Below, piece by piece: positions 1 to 10,020 of a DNA stretch of 64,000 nucleotides. The notes beneath the pieces were generated by a model. It did no database searches. It was not told the DNA's origin and saw only the letters and a program-made list of their open reading frames with translations. Source of the DNA: CAZHGD01 sp964531735 (lineage in GTDB: Bacteria > Armatimonadota > UBA10988); NCBI GenBank assembly GCA_964531735.1, contig CAZHGD010000006.1, positions 1 to 64,000 of the forward strand. The letters are read 5' to 3'. The position numbers were made by a program, and so were the translations under genes. Position 1 is the first letter of the stretch. Every line of letters starts with the position of its first letter.

Positions 1-1884
<1,884 letters not shown>

Positions 1885-1962
1885 CGGTGTGGCGCCGCGC
1901 AGTTGCCTGCCGGCCAAGGAACCCGCGCGCGCCTGCGGAACTCCAAACGAACGGAGAGACGC

Positions 1963-2547
1963 ATGGCCCGACAGGCCCATATCGAGCGGCGCACCGCCGA
2001 GACGACCATCGCACTGACGCTGGACCTGGACGGCGACGGCAGCAGCGACATCGCGACCGGTGTCGGCTTCCTCGACCATATGCTGACGCTGTTCGCCCGG
2101 CACGGGCTGTTCGGCCTGATGGTCCGGTGTGACGGCGACACGCAGGTGGACGACCACCACACCACCGAGGACATCGGCATCGTGCTCGGGCAAGCCATCC
2201 GCGAGGCGGTCGGCGACAAAGCCGGCATGGTCCGCTACGGCAGCTTCACCTGCCCCATGGACGAGGCCCTGGTGGCGGCGCACCTCGATCTGTCGGGGCG
2301 CGTCTGGCTGGCCTACGGGCTGGTGCTCGACGGCAAGATTGGCACCTTCGATGCCGAACTGGTGGCCGAGTTCTTCCAGGCGCTGGCGGCCAACGCCGGC
2401 ATGAACCTGCACCTGCGGCAGCTTGCGGGGAGCAACCGGCACCACATTGCCGAGGCGGCGTTCAAGGCGACTGCCCGGGCGCTCGACGCCGCCACGCGCG
2501 TCGACCCGCGGGTCAGCGGCGTGCCGTCGACCAAGGGCACCTTGTAG
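1963..2547 (+). CDS. hisB: imidazoleglycerol-phosphate dehydratase
   Basis: Catalyses dehydration of imidazole glycerol phosphate to imidazole acetol phosphate in histidine biosynthesis (cytoplasm). At 194 aa it is the normal length of the monofunctional enzyme. Both duplicated metal-binding motifs are visible: DHHTTEDIG in the first half and GSNRHHIAEAAFKA in the second, after GVGFLDHML. The ATG at 1963 is chosen over the in-frame upstream extension because it has GGAG about 7 bases upstream and starts the family's normal N-terminus (ARQAHIERRTAET). No other his gene is visible nearby. The next gene starts 18 bp downstream and is unrelated to histidine, so hisB is isolated here. Confidence 0.97.
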   Translation: MARQAHIERRTAETTIALTLDLDGDGSSDIATGVGFLDHMLTLFARHGLFGLMVRCDGDTQVDDHHTTEDIGIVLGQAIREAVGDKAGMVRYGSFTCPMDEALVAAHLDLSGRVWLAYGLVLDGKIGTFDAELVAEFFQALAANAGMNLHLRQLAGSNRHHIAEAAFKATARALDAATRVDPRVSGVPSTKGTL

Positions 2548-2565
2548 CCCGAAGGGAGCGTCACG

Positions 2566-3732
2566 ATGGATGAGGCGACCCCCGCCGCCGACGGCATCCA
2601 CGGCCTGGTGGCGCGTGAGCGGATGACCGAGGCCGCGCGCAAGCGCCGCGACATCTACAACCTGGTGCCCGGCGCGCCGCTGCTGCGCACCGAGTTCGGC
2701 TTCTACAGCCTTGAGGCCTGGCGCGAGCAGGGCCTGCCCAGCGACGTGCCGCTGCACGTGCTGTTCGACTTCGAACCGTCGGGCGACCACAGCCTTGGCC
2801 AGCTCGGGTGGTGCGAAGCCGGCCTTTGTCCGGTGTTCGAGACCAAGGTGCTCGCGGACCGCGGCGACCATGAGCTGGTCCAGGACTATGCCGGGCGCGG
2901 CGTGCTCTACTTCAAGGGCCGCCGCGACGGCTTCATGCCCGAGTACGTGAGCCATCCGGTGTGCGACCAGCGCACCTGGGAGGAGCACATCCTCTGGCGG
3001 CTCGACCCGTCGTCGCCCGCCCGCTACGCCGACCTCGACGCCCGCATGGCGCGCGCCAAGGAGGCCGCCGGGCAGGGCTTGATGATCTGCCAGAACCTGA
3101 TCGGCGGGTACATGTACCTGCGCAGCCTGGTCGGTCCGGCCGACCTGCTGTACCTGTTCCACGATCAGCCTGAGCTGATCCACGCCATGATGCGGACTTG
3201 GCTGGTCCTGGCCGACGCCGTGACGGCCCGCCATCAGGAGCAGGTCACCCTCGACGAGGTCTTTCTCGCCGAGGACATCTGCTACAACCACGGCCCGCTG
3301 ATCTCGCCGGACATGATGCGCGAGTTCCTGATTCCCTACTACCAGCAGTACCTGGCCGGCGTCAAAGCGCGCCAGATCGACCGGCAGCGGCACCTCTACG
3401 TGCAGGTCGATACCGACGGCGACTGCCGGCCAACGATACCGGTCTATCAGGACGGCATCGGCATGGACGTGATGAGCCCGTTCGAGGTGGCCTCGGGCTG
3501 CGACGTGGTGGCCATCGGGCGGCAGTATCCGCAGCTCGTGATGCGCGGCGGCATCGACAAACGGGTGATGGCCGCCGGCCGCGCCGCGATCGACGCTTAC
3601 CTGGAGCGCGTGCTGCCCGCGATGCGCGCGCGCGGCGGCTACATCCCGTGCTGTGACCACGGCGTGCCGCCGGAAGTGCCGTACCAGGACTACCTGCATT
3701 ACCGGCGCCGGTGTGTGGAACTGGGCGGGTAG
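2566..3732 (+). CDS. uroporphyrinogen decarboxylase-like (URO-D superfamily) protein
   Basis: A 388-aa cytoplasmic protein with the long form of the URO-D TIM-barrel fold. It has no heme-gene neighbour and lacks the obvious HemE N-terminus, so it belongs to the URO-D-like group found in several copies in polysaccharide-degrading bacteria, whose substrates are mostly unknown; some relatives are corrinoid methyltransferases. Segments supporting the family are the long N-terminal substrate lid, the barrel core (GLMICQNLIGGYMYLRSLVG), and the C-terminal strand IPCCDHGVPPEVPYQDY, a signature of this subgroup. Start ATG has GGGAGCG upstream. Its stop overlaps the AGGAGG of the next gene, suggesting co-translation with the ceramidase-like gene. 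A second, divergent copy lies at 11847. Confidence 0.8.
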   Translation: MDEATPAADGIHGLVARERMTEAARKRRDIYNLVPGAPLLRTEFGFYSLEAWREQGLPSDVPLHVLFDFEPSGDHSLGQLGWCEAGLCPVFETKVLADRGDHELVQDYAGRGVLYFKGRRDGFMPEYVSHPVCDQRTWEEHILWRLDPSSPARYADLDARMARAKEAAGQGLMICQNLIGGYMYLRSLVGPADLLYLFHDQPELIHAMMRTWLVLADAVTARHQEQVTLDEVFLAEDICYNHGPLISPDMMREFLIPYYQQYLAGVKARQIDRQRHLYVQVDTDGDCRPTIPVYQDGIGMDVMSPFEVASGCDVVAIGRQYPQLVMRGGIDKRVMAAGRAAIDAYLERVLPAMRARGGYIPCCDHGVPPEVPYQDYLHYRRRCVELGG

Positions 3733-3742
3733 GAGGCTGGCG

Positions 3743-5020
3743 ATGGGCTGGCAGGCAGGTCTGGCGCGCCGCGTGATCACTCCGCAGACCGACGTGTGGC
3801 TGGCCGGCTACGGCACGAAGCGCGCGCCCGAGGGCACCATCCACGACCTCTGGGCCAAGGTGCTGGCGCTACGCGCGGCCGATGGGCAGACGGCGGTGCT
3901 GGTCACCACCGACCACATGGGCATGTCGCGCACCATCTACGACCGGCTCTACGCCGAGGTGCAGGCGCGGTATGGCCTCGACGCGGCCCGGTTCGCGTTC
4001 ACCTTCTCGCACAACCACTGCGGGCCGTGCCTCGAGGAAGATCTGGTCGACTACTACCCGTCGGACGCGGCACAACGGCGGCTGGTGGCCGAATACACCG
4101 CGTGGATGGAGGCCGCAGTGGTCGCCGCGGTGGGCGAGGCCCTGAGCGGCATGCAGCCGGTGCAACTGGCGATGGGGCAGGGGCAGTGCGGCTTCGCCGT
4201 CAACCGGCGCGAGAACAGCGAGGAGGCGGTGGCCGCCGGTCGCCCACTGCGCGGCGCGGTGGACCACGAGGTGCCGGTGCTGACGGTGCGCGGCGCGGCC
4301 GATCAAATGCTGGCGGTGCTCTTCGGCTACGCCTGCCATCCGACCACGCTCAGCTTCAACCACTGGTGTGGCGACTATCCGGGCTTTGCGCAGGTGGCTC
4401 TGGAGGAGCGGTGGCCGGGCACGATGGCCATGTTCTTCAACGCCTGCGGCGCTGACCAGAACCCGATCCCACGGCGCGAGTTGGCGCTCTGCGAGCAGTA
4501 CGGTCTGCGGCTGGCCGACGCGGTGGCCGCGGTGGTGGACCAGCCGCTGCCGGCCGTGGGCGACGGGCTGCGCGCCGCGTTCGAGTGGGTCGACCTGGCC
4601 TACGACGAGTTGGTCACGCGTGACAGGCTGCAACCGGTGGCCGCGGGTGAGAGCGCGCTCCACGCGCGGTGGGCGCAGCGCATGTTGGCCCAACTCGACG
4701 CCGGCGTGGTGTTTCCGACCAGCTATGCCTATCCGGTCCAGGCCTGGCGGCTCGGGCAGGAGCTGCTGTTCATCCTGCTGGGCGGCGAGGCGGTGGTGGA
4801 CTACGCACTCGACCTGAAGCGCGAGTTCGGCCCGGGCACCTGGGTCTGTGGCTATGCCAACGACATGGCCGCCTACATCCCGTCACGGCGCGTGTGGCTG
4901 GAGGGCGGCTACGAGGGCGGCCCGCACCTCGATGAGTACGGCCGGCCGGCCTGGCGCTGGGCCGGCGACGTGGAGGAGCGCATTCGCGAGGCGGTGCGGC
5001 GCGTGGTGCGGCAACTGTAG
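3743..5020 (+). CDS. neutral/alkaline ceramidase-like protein, paralogue 1
   Basis: 425 aa, similar to the N-terminal catalytic domain of neutral ceramidases but without signal peptide or C-terminal domain, so probably cytoplasmic. In Pseudomonas neutral ceramidase zinc is held by two His, one Glu and one Tyr. Counterparts here are SHNHCGP (about residue 90), YACHPTTL (about 198), LGGE (about 349) and the Tyr of AAYIPSRR (about 376), so the metal site looks complete. The true substrate of these short relatives is not established. Start ATG at 3743 has AGGAGG overlapping the preceding stop codon, so it is likely in an operon with the URO-D-like gene. Two further paralogues lie at 33809 and 40898. 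Confidence 0.8.
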   Translation: MGWQAGLARRVITPQTDVWLAGYGTKRAPEGTIHDLWAKVLALRAADGQTAVLVTTDHMGMSRTIYDRLYAEVQARYGLDAARFAFTFSHNHCGPCLEEDLVDYYPSDAAQRRLVAEYTAWMEAAVVAAVGEALSGMQPVQLAMGQGQCGFAVNRRENSEEAVAAGRPLRGAVDHEVPVLTVRGAADQMLAVLFGYACHPTTLSFNHWCGDYPGFAQVALEERWPGTMAMFFNACGADQNPIPRRELALCEQYGLRLADAVAAVVDQPLPAVGDGLRAAFEWVDLAYDELVTRDRLQPVAAGESALHARWAQRMLAQLDAGVVFPTSYAYPVQAWRLGQELLFILLGGEAVVDYALDLKREFGPGTWVCGYANDMAAYIPSRRVWLEGGYEGGPHLDEYGRPAWRWAGDVEERIREAVRRVVRQL

Positions 5021-5048
5021 CGCGCCGGGCCGCTCAGGGCTCGGCGCG
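5021..5048. terminator. hairpin at a convergent junction, overlapping a stop codon
   Basis: Inverted repeat CGCGCCGGGC (5021-5030) and GCTCGGCGCG (5039-5048) with an 8-base loop; nine of ten pairs are perfect and one is a G-T wobble. It fills the 13-bp gap between convergent genes and the right arm lies in the last codons of the minus-strand membrane protein, whose stop is at 5034-5036. There is no T-tract, so intrinsic termination is inferred from position and stem only. Confidence 0.6.
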
Positions 5049-7259
5049 AGGCTTGGGCGGTTCACCTTTGGCGAGCACCTGGTAGATGAGCACCGGCGTC
5101 GGGCCCTCGAGCTCGCCCTCGGGATAGACGAGTTGCAGTTCGGGCAATTGCGGCCACTGGCCAGCGGTGAACTTCTGCTCGTAGTAGCCCAGGTAGAGGT
5201 GCGTGATGCGGTGGTCATGCAGGAAGGCCACCTTCTGCTGCGCGGTGCCCGGCTCCTTGAGGAACTGGCTGAACGCGCGTACCTTGTCGCCGAAGCCGAT
5301 GGTCTCGGCCCAGTGGCCGAGGAAGGCCGTGCGCGCCGCGCGCCCGGGCAGGTAGTTGCCCACCATCGGCAGGCAGGCCACCACGGCCTCCTTGGGCAGG
5401 TTGTCGTGCATCCAGAGCAGCGCGGTCCATTCGCCATCGGGAATCGCGAACGGCGGCATCAGCGCCGCGTAGACCTTCTGCTGGTTGTTGTTGGCGGTGG
5501 CCTCGAGCGTACTGGCGACGAACAGGATGTTCGAGGGTGCCAGGAGCACCAGGCCGAACAACGCGACCGGTGTGCTCCAGGCGGCGCGACGACAGACCAA
5601 GTCGGCCCTCACGGCGAAGACCGGGCCGACGCCACGCAGCCGTGGCCAGGTGGCCAGCCAGGCGATGGCGGTGCCGGCCTGGCGACTGATCTGCACCAGA
5701 CCGACCGTGGCCAGCAGGGCCAGCACCAGATGGAAGCCCTCGCACATCTTGCGCTGGAACGGGAACAGCCCGGCGGGCAGGTAGATGCACAGGGCATGGA
5801 CCACCAGCCAGACCACCAGGAAGCGCCCGGTCTCCGGTCGTCGGCGGAGCAGCGCCATGCCACCCGTCAGCGCCAGCGGCACGAGCAGGCCGAAGCTGAC
5901 CAGCATGGTCTCGAGCGGTGGCGTGAGCGTGGGCGTGAAGGCCTTGGCGCGGTAGAGCGGCTCGCTGGCGATCAGCCAGCTCTGGTAGGCCACGGCGGGC
6001 ACGATCAGCGCCAGCAGCACGCCGTAGCCGGCAGCCAGTGAAGCCACGCGGTGCCGCTCGCGCAGGCCCAGCACGACGGCGTAGACGCCGAGGGTCGCGA
6101 GCAGCGGCACGGCGTCGTAGGTGTGCATGTTGGCCAGCAACAGACCCGCCACGCCGCCAATCACCGCCTGCCGGCGGTTGCCCTCGCGCAGGGCCCGCTC
6201 GCCGGCGATCAGGGCCACCAGTAGCAGCGCCATCGAGGCGGCGAACAAGGGGTTGAGGTAGGCGGTCAGGAACGTGATGGCCTCGGGCATGACCAGGTTC
6301 GGCTCGGTATCGACCGGATCGAGCCCGGCGCGCGGGCCGGCCAGGAACCAGACCATCGCCACGGCGAACAGCAGCACCAGCCAGCGGGTCCACTCCAGGC
6401 GCGGGCGACGAGCCAATCGGATGACGGTGTAGCCGGTCAGACCGGCGCCGATCATGGCCCACGCCGCCACGTTGCCGAAGGTCAGGTTGGGTCGGGCGGC
6501 CAGCAGCAGGAGCGCCGGCAGCAGCAGGCGCCGTGGCTCCCAGCGGTTCGCATCGATGCTCGCGACGAGCCACGTGCAGAGACCGACGCCGACCAACAGG
6601 ACCGGCTCGCCCCGCGGCACGGCGTGGAGCAGGAGCGCCACCAACACCGCACCGCCGGCACACAGCGCGTCGCCGTCGCGCATGGCGCGCTCGCACCAAC
6701 CAGCGCCGATGAGCAGCAGCAGCACGCCAAGCAGCGACAGCGCGCTGAGCCAGCCATAGAGCGGCTGCGTCTCGTCGACGCCGACCCACAGCCAGCCGAG
6801 GCCGGAGGACAGCGTCAGCACGGCCAGGCCGTAGCGCCGCCAGGCCCGTCCGTGGCCCAGGCCGCCGAGGGCGACCGAGCAGACCACGCCGAGCGCCATC
6901 ACCGCCAGCAGACGGCTGATGGCCCAGGCCTGGTAGGCGCTCAGGTCGAGCGCTCCGGCGGCGCGGCCGACGGCCAGCATGAACAGGTTGAAGAACCGCC
7001 CCAGGTGCGGCTCCGAGGTGAACTCGTTACGGAAGAACCAGGCTCCCTCGGCTGCCTGGCGAATCCAGCTCAGGTGGACGTTCGGTTCGTCGGGGTTGAA
7101 CACGAAGCCCAGGTAGCGGAAGCCGGCCGGTGCGCGCGCCGCCGCCACGGCGTACGGCACCGCGGTCAGCGCGGCGAGCGCGGCCGACCAGGCGAGCGCG
7201 TAGGCCAAGTCCGGCCAGGTCCAGCGCCACCCGCGCTGGGTCGGCGCCGCGCGACTCAC
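5034..7259 (-). CDS. polytopic membrane protein, probable GT-C-fold glycosyltransferase
   Basis: 741 aa with about a dozen hydrophobic segments and a soluble C-terminal domain (about residues 610-741), the architecture of GT-C polyprenyl-phosphate-sugar transferases such as ArnT/PMT relatives. A first long loop after the first membrane segment carries acidic residues (NPDEPNVHLSW), where GT-C enzymes place catalytic Asp or Glu. The exact reaction is not identifiable. Start: GTG at 7259 overlaps the TGA of the upstream transporter (GTGA), with translational coupling. The longer open frame to 7769 runs through the transporter gene and is not used. Pairing with an ArnE-like transporter supports a role in transferring a lipid-linked sugar at the outer face of the inner membrane. 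Confidence 0.65.
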   Translation of the reverse strand: MSRAAPTQRGWRWTWPDLAYALAWSAALAALTAVPYAVAAARAPAGFRYLGFVFNPDEPNVHLSWIRQAAEGAWFFRNEFTSEPHLGRFFNLFMLAVGRAAGALDLSAYQAWAISRLLAVMALGVVCSVALGGLGHGRAWRRYGLAVLTLSSGLGWLWVGVDETQPLYGWLSALSLLGVLLLLIGAGWCERAMRDGDALCAGGAVLVALLLHAVPRGEPVLLVGVGLCTWLVASIDANRWEPRRLLLPALLLLAARPNLTFGNVAAWAMIGAGLTGYTVIRLARRPRLEWTRWLVLLFAVAMVWFLAGPRAGLDPVDTEPNLVMPEAITFLTAYLNPLFAASMALLLVALIAGERALREGNRRQAVIGGVAGLLLANMHTYDAVPLLATLGVYAVVLGLRERHRVASLAAGYGVLLALIVPAVAYQSWLIASEPLYRAKAFTPTLTPPLETMLVSFGLLVPLALTGGMALLRRRPETGRFLVVWLVVHALCIYLPAGLFPFQRKMCEGFHLVLALLATVGLVQISRQAGTAIAWLATWPRLRGVGPVFAVRADLVCRRAAWSTPVALFGLVLLAPSNILFVASTLEATANNNQQKVYAALMPPFAIPDGEWTALLWMHDNLPKEAVVACLPMVGNYLPGRAARTAFLGHWAETIGFGDKVRAFSQFLKEPGTAQQKVAFLHDHRITHLYLGYYEQKFTAGQWPQLPELQLVYPEGELEGPTPVLIYQVLAKGEPPKPRAEP

Positions 7260-7675
7260 TGAGCCACCTGCGCGGCTGGCATCGGCCGCTCGACCGGCTT
7301 CGGCTTGTCGCTCATGGCCACGGTGACCACGCCGGCGATGATGATGGCCAGGCCAGCCAGACGAGCCACCGGCACGTCTTCCTTCAGGTAGGCCCAGGCC
7401 AGGAAGGTGACGAACACGTAGTTGAGCGCGACCATCGGGTACAGCATGCTCATCGGAATGCGCGAGAGGATGAACAGGTACATCATGCTGCTGAGCACGT
7501 AGCAGGTGAGCCCAAAGGCGACGCCGGGTGAGACCATCGCCATCAGCAACATGCCGACGCCTTGCAGCGGCCCATGGTGGTCGGTGAAGCTCTTCAGCGC
7601 CACCTTCATGCTGAGCTGGCCGACCGCGCCCAGCAGCAGAGCCACCACGAACATGCCGAACAACCGCAGAGTCAT
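7256..7675 (-). CDS. small drug/metabolite transporter (SMR/EamA half-size, ArnE-like)
   Basis: 139 aa with four predicted membrane helices, the size of SMR proteins and of ArnE/ArnF, the two-subunit flippase for undecaprenyl-phosphate aminoarabinose. Helix 1 carries LLLGAVGQLSMKVAL, the Gly-rich start typical of the EamA/DMT superfamily; helix 4 is followed by a Pro-rich tail (PKPVERPMP). The ATG at 7675 has AAAGGACA upstream. The 20-residue extension in the open frame lacks hydrophobicity and is not used. It overlaps the downstream GT-C-like gene by 4 bases, so the two proteins are probably made together. A -10-like TATCAT lies at 7750-7755. A flippase role is inference; a multidrug exporter is the main alternative. 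Confidence 0.7.
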   Translation of the reverse strand: MTLRLFGMFVVALLLGAVGQLSMKVALKSFTDHHGPLQGVGMLLMAMVSPGVAFGLTCYVLSSMMYLFILSRIPMSMLYPMVALNYVFVTFLAWAYLKEDVPVARLAGLAIIIAGVVTVAMSDKPKPVERPMPAAQVAQ

Positions 7676-7798
7676 CGTCGCCTGTCCTTTCGTCGAGCGC
7701 CGGGCCGCGTCGGCGCGACACCGACCCGTGGGCACCCGAACCCGCCACCATGATACACGGCGATGGCAACAGACGCCGAGAAGTTGCGCGTCGCCCGA

Positions 7799-8326
7799 CT
7801 ACGGCACCGCTCGGAGCGGCAGCCAGCGGCGGCGCTCCGACGGTGAGATCACCGCTACCGCCTCGCCGATGACCTCGTCATGCACCACCGGACCGAAGTC
7901 GCGGCTGTCGTTGCTCTCGGGGCGGTTGTCGCCGAGGACGTAGACGCAGTCCTTGGGCACCTTGACGACCGGCGTCGTCTCCGCGCCATAGGGCACCGCG
8001 TAGGGCTCGCGCACCCAGCGGCCGTTGAGCCACAGGCCATAGCGGCCGGTGGCCACTTTGTCGCCGCCCACCGCCACCACGCGCTTGACCAGCCAGATGC
8101 CCTCTTCGTGGGACATCATGACGACGATGGCCCCCCGCGGCGGCAGCCGTTTCTTGACTTGCCAGGTGTTGACCAGCAACCGGTCGCCCGGCCGCAAGGT
8201 GGGCACCATCGATTCCTGCACCACCTGCACCGGCCGGTAGACCATGGCCCGGAGGAACAGCAACGCCAACACCACCGCCAGCAGAACCCAGTCTGCCAGC
8301 ACGCGCAACCCGTGACCGAGACTCAT
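7799..8326 (-). CDS. lepB: signal peptidase I
   Basis: 175-aa membrane serine protease that removes signal peptides from Sec substrates at the periplasmic face. One N-terminal membrane segment (about residues 9-30) is followed by the catalytic Ser39 (QESMVPT), the box with general-base Lys81 (WLVKRVVAVGGD) and the conserved GDNRPESNDSRDFGPV stretch. It has the short, single-anchor form. ATG at 8326 overlaps the TGA of rsmB (ATGA). It is the last gene of the def-fmt-TPR-rsmB-lepB run. The window encodes many exported proteins that would be its clients. Confidence 0.95.
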   Translation of the reverse strand: MSLGHGLRVLADWVLLAVVLALLFLRAMVYRPVQVVQESMVPTLRPGDRLLVNTWQVKKRLPPRGAIVVMMSHEEGIWLVKRVVAVGGDKVATGRYGLWLNGRWVREPYAVPYGAETTPVVKVPKDCVYVLGDNRPESNDSRDFGPVVHDEVIGEAVAVISPSERRRWLPLRAVP

Positions 8327-9666
8327 CGATGACGCCTCCGCCGGGCGACGTAGAACCCATCGTGGTCCTCGCCGTCCGGCCGGATTGTGGTCATGGCCGC
8401 TGCTTCTACCCAACCCGGCGGAGCGCAGGCCACCCGGCCATCCGGCCGGAACTCGGGCTGGTTCTGATCGAACCAGGCCATGACGTCCTCGTTTTCCTCG
8501 CGCTCCAGGCTGCAGGTGGCGTACACCAGACAGCCGCCTGGTCTCACCAACCGCGCGGCGGCCGCCAACAGTTCCTGCTGGTCGCGGGCCAGCGCCGTGA
8601 TGGCCGTCTCGCGCAGGCGCCACCGCAGATCGGCGCGGCGCGCCAAGGTGCCGGTGCCACTGCACGGAGCATCTACCAGCACGACGTCAGCCGGCGCCAA
8701 ACGTTCCGCCAATTCGCGGCCATCACCGAGTTCCGTCACGATTTCGTCCAGGCCCGTTCGCAGCGCGTTCTGGCGCACCAGGTCCAGCCGCTCCGCGCTC
8801 AGGTCACAGGCCACAATGGTGCCCTGGTTGCCCATCAGTTCGGCCAGTTGCCCGGCCTTGCCGCCCGGCGCCGCGCACAGGTCGATGACGCGCTGGTCCG
8901 GTTGCGGTTCTGCCACGCCGGCCACCAGCATGGCGCCTTCGTCCTGGACGGTGAACCAGCCGGCGGCGAAGCCCGGCAGGGCCTCGATGTCACCGGGCGC
9001 GGTCAGCCGCAGGCACCCCGCGTGCAGTCGGCCGGGCGTGGCAACGACGCCGGCCTCGGCCAGCGCGGCCTGCAGCTGGTCACGCGTGCAGCGCAGCGGG
9101 TTGACGCGCAGGTGGACTTGCGGCTCGCGGTTGTCCGCGCGGCACCAGACCTCGGTGGTGGCCAGGCCGTGACGCTGGACCCAGCGATCGACCAGCCACC
9201 GCGGGTGCGACTCCCAGTCGCTCAGGTAGCGGTAGCGCTGCTTGGGCGCCAGCAGTTCGGCCGGTGGCTCGCGCAGTTGCTCGGCCCCGTCGGCCACGCG
9301 GCGAAGCACCGCGTTAACGAAGCCGGCCGCGGCGCTGACGTGGTGCCGAGTCAGTTCGACCAGGCTGTGGACCACCGCGGGTGGCTCGGCCCGCTGCGCC
9401 CACAGCAGCTCGTAGGTGCCGACCCGGAGCGCGGCGCGCACGACCGGATGCAGTTGCGCAAAGGGCCGCTTGAGGAAGGGCTTGATCACGAAGTCGCAGC
9501 GATGGCGTAGGCGGAGACAGCCGTAGCTGAGCGCCGTGGCCCGGCCCCGCGCGCCGGGCGGCAGGCTGAGGCCACGCAGATGGCGGGTGAGCGCGGTGTC
9601 GACCGGCTCGCCGCGCTCGGTGGCGACGAGGGTCTCGACGGCGACTTGGCGCGAAGTAGGGCTCAA
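8323..9666 (-). CDS. rsmB: 16S rRNA m5C967 methyltransferase
   Basis: 447 aa. The N-terminal NusB-like helical domain (about residues 1-140) is followed by a Rossmann methyltransferase: SAM-binding DLCAAPGGKAGQLAEL, catalytic region VLVDAPCSGTGTLARR and the second Cys in YATCSLEREENE, the two-cysteine pattern of RsmB/RsmF m5C enzymes. The start is inferred as TTG at 9666, overlapping the TGA of the preceding TPR gene (TTGA). No ATG or GTG lies near the expected N-terminus, and the longer open frame runs through the TPR gene out of frame. Position next to fmt and def is the usual bacterial arrangement. Confidence 0.93.
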   Translation of the reverse strand: MSPTSRQVAVETLVATERGEPVDTALTRHLRGLSLPPGARGRATALSYGCLRLRHRCDFVIKPFLKRPFAQLHPVVRAALRVGTYELLWAQRAEPPAVVHSLVELTRHHVSAAAGFVNAVLRRVADGAEQLREPPAELLAPKQRYRYLSDWESHPRWLVDRWVQRHGLATTEVWCRADNREPQVHLRVNPLRCTRDQLQAALAEAGVVATPGRLHAGCLRLTAPGDIEALPGFAAGWFTVQDEGAMLVAGVAEPQPDQRVIDLCAAPGGKAGQLAELMGNQGTIVACDLSAERLDLVRQNALRTGLDEIVTELGDGRELAERLAPADVVLVDAPCSGTGTLARRADLRWRLRETAITALARDQQELLAAAARLVRPGGCLVYATCSLEREENEDVMAWFDQNQPEFRPDGRVACAPPGWVEAAAMTTIRPDGEDHDGFYVARRRRHR

Positions 9667-10016
9667 AAGTCGTCGGGGAAGTAGACCATCGCCTTGTGGA
9701 CCTCTTCGTTGGCGGGGTCCTGTAGCAAAATGGCCTTCATCTCGGCCTTGCCCTCGTCGTTCATGCCGAGCATCAGGTAGGTCTTGAACAGGTCTTCGCG
9801 GCCCTTGATGAACTCCGGCGCGGCCTCGCGCACCGCCTCCAGTTCGGCGATGGATTCGTCGAACTGGCCGGTGAAGCAGTAGCACAAGCCGCGCCCCCAG
9901 CGCGACAGGTGGTCCTGCTCGTCATCACTCAGGAGTTGGTCGTAGATGGCGATGGCGTCCTCGTACTCGCCGTCGTAGCGCAGGCGATCGGCCTCTTCTC
10001 TTCGGCTCTCGTCCAC
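9663..10016 (-). CDS. small TPR-type protein between fmt and rsmB
   Basis: 117 aa, acidic, all helical. Two to three tetratricopeptide-like repeats are readable: RLRYDGEYEDAIAIYDQLL, then GLCYCFTGQFDESIAELEAV, then a shorter one ending in Asp-Asp-Phe. No signal peptide or catalytic motif. Starts with GTG at 10016, 4 bases after the fmt stop, and its TGA overlaps the rsmB TTG, so it sits inside the operon and is probably translated with its neighbours. TPRs normally bind proteins; a partner in the translation-initiation or rRNA-modification enzymes of this operon is possible but unproven. I do not recognise a named family. Confidence 0.8.
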   Translation of the reverse strand: MDESRREEADRLRYDGEYEDAIAIYDQLLSDDEQDHLSRWGRGLCYCFTGQFDESIAELEAVREAAPEFIKGREDLFKTYLMLGMNDEGKAEMKAILLQDPANEEVHKAMVYFPDDF

Positions 10017-10020
10017 GAAC

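Noticed and set aside
2566..3732. Call as hemE
   Set aside because: No heme-pathway neighbours, long N-terminal lid and the CCDHGVPPEVP signature point to the URO-D-like group rather than true uroporphyrinogen decarboxylase.
7260..7769. N-terminal extension of the GT-C-like protein to 911 aa
   Set aside because: The extra 170 residues overlap the transporter gene in another frame and lack membrane helices or family similarity; the GTG at 7259 gives a normal coupled start.
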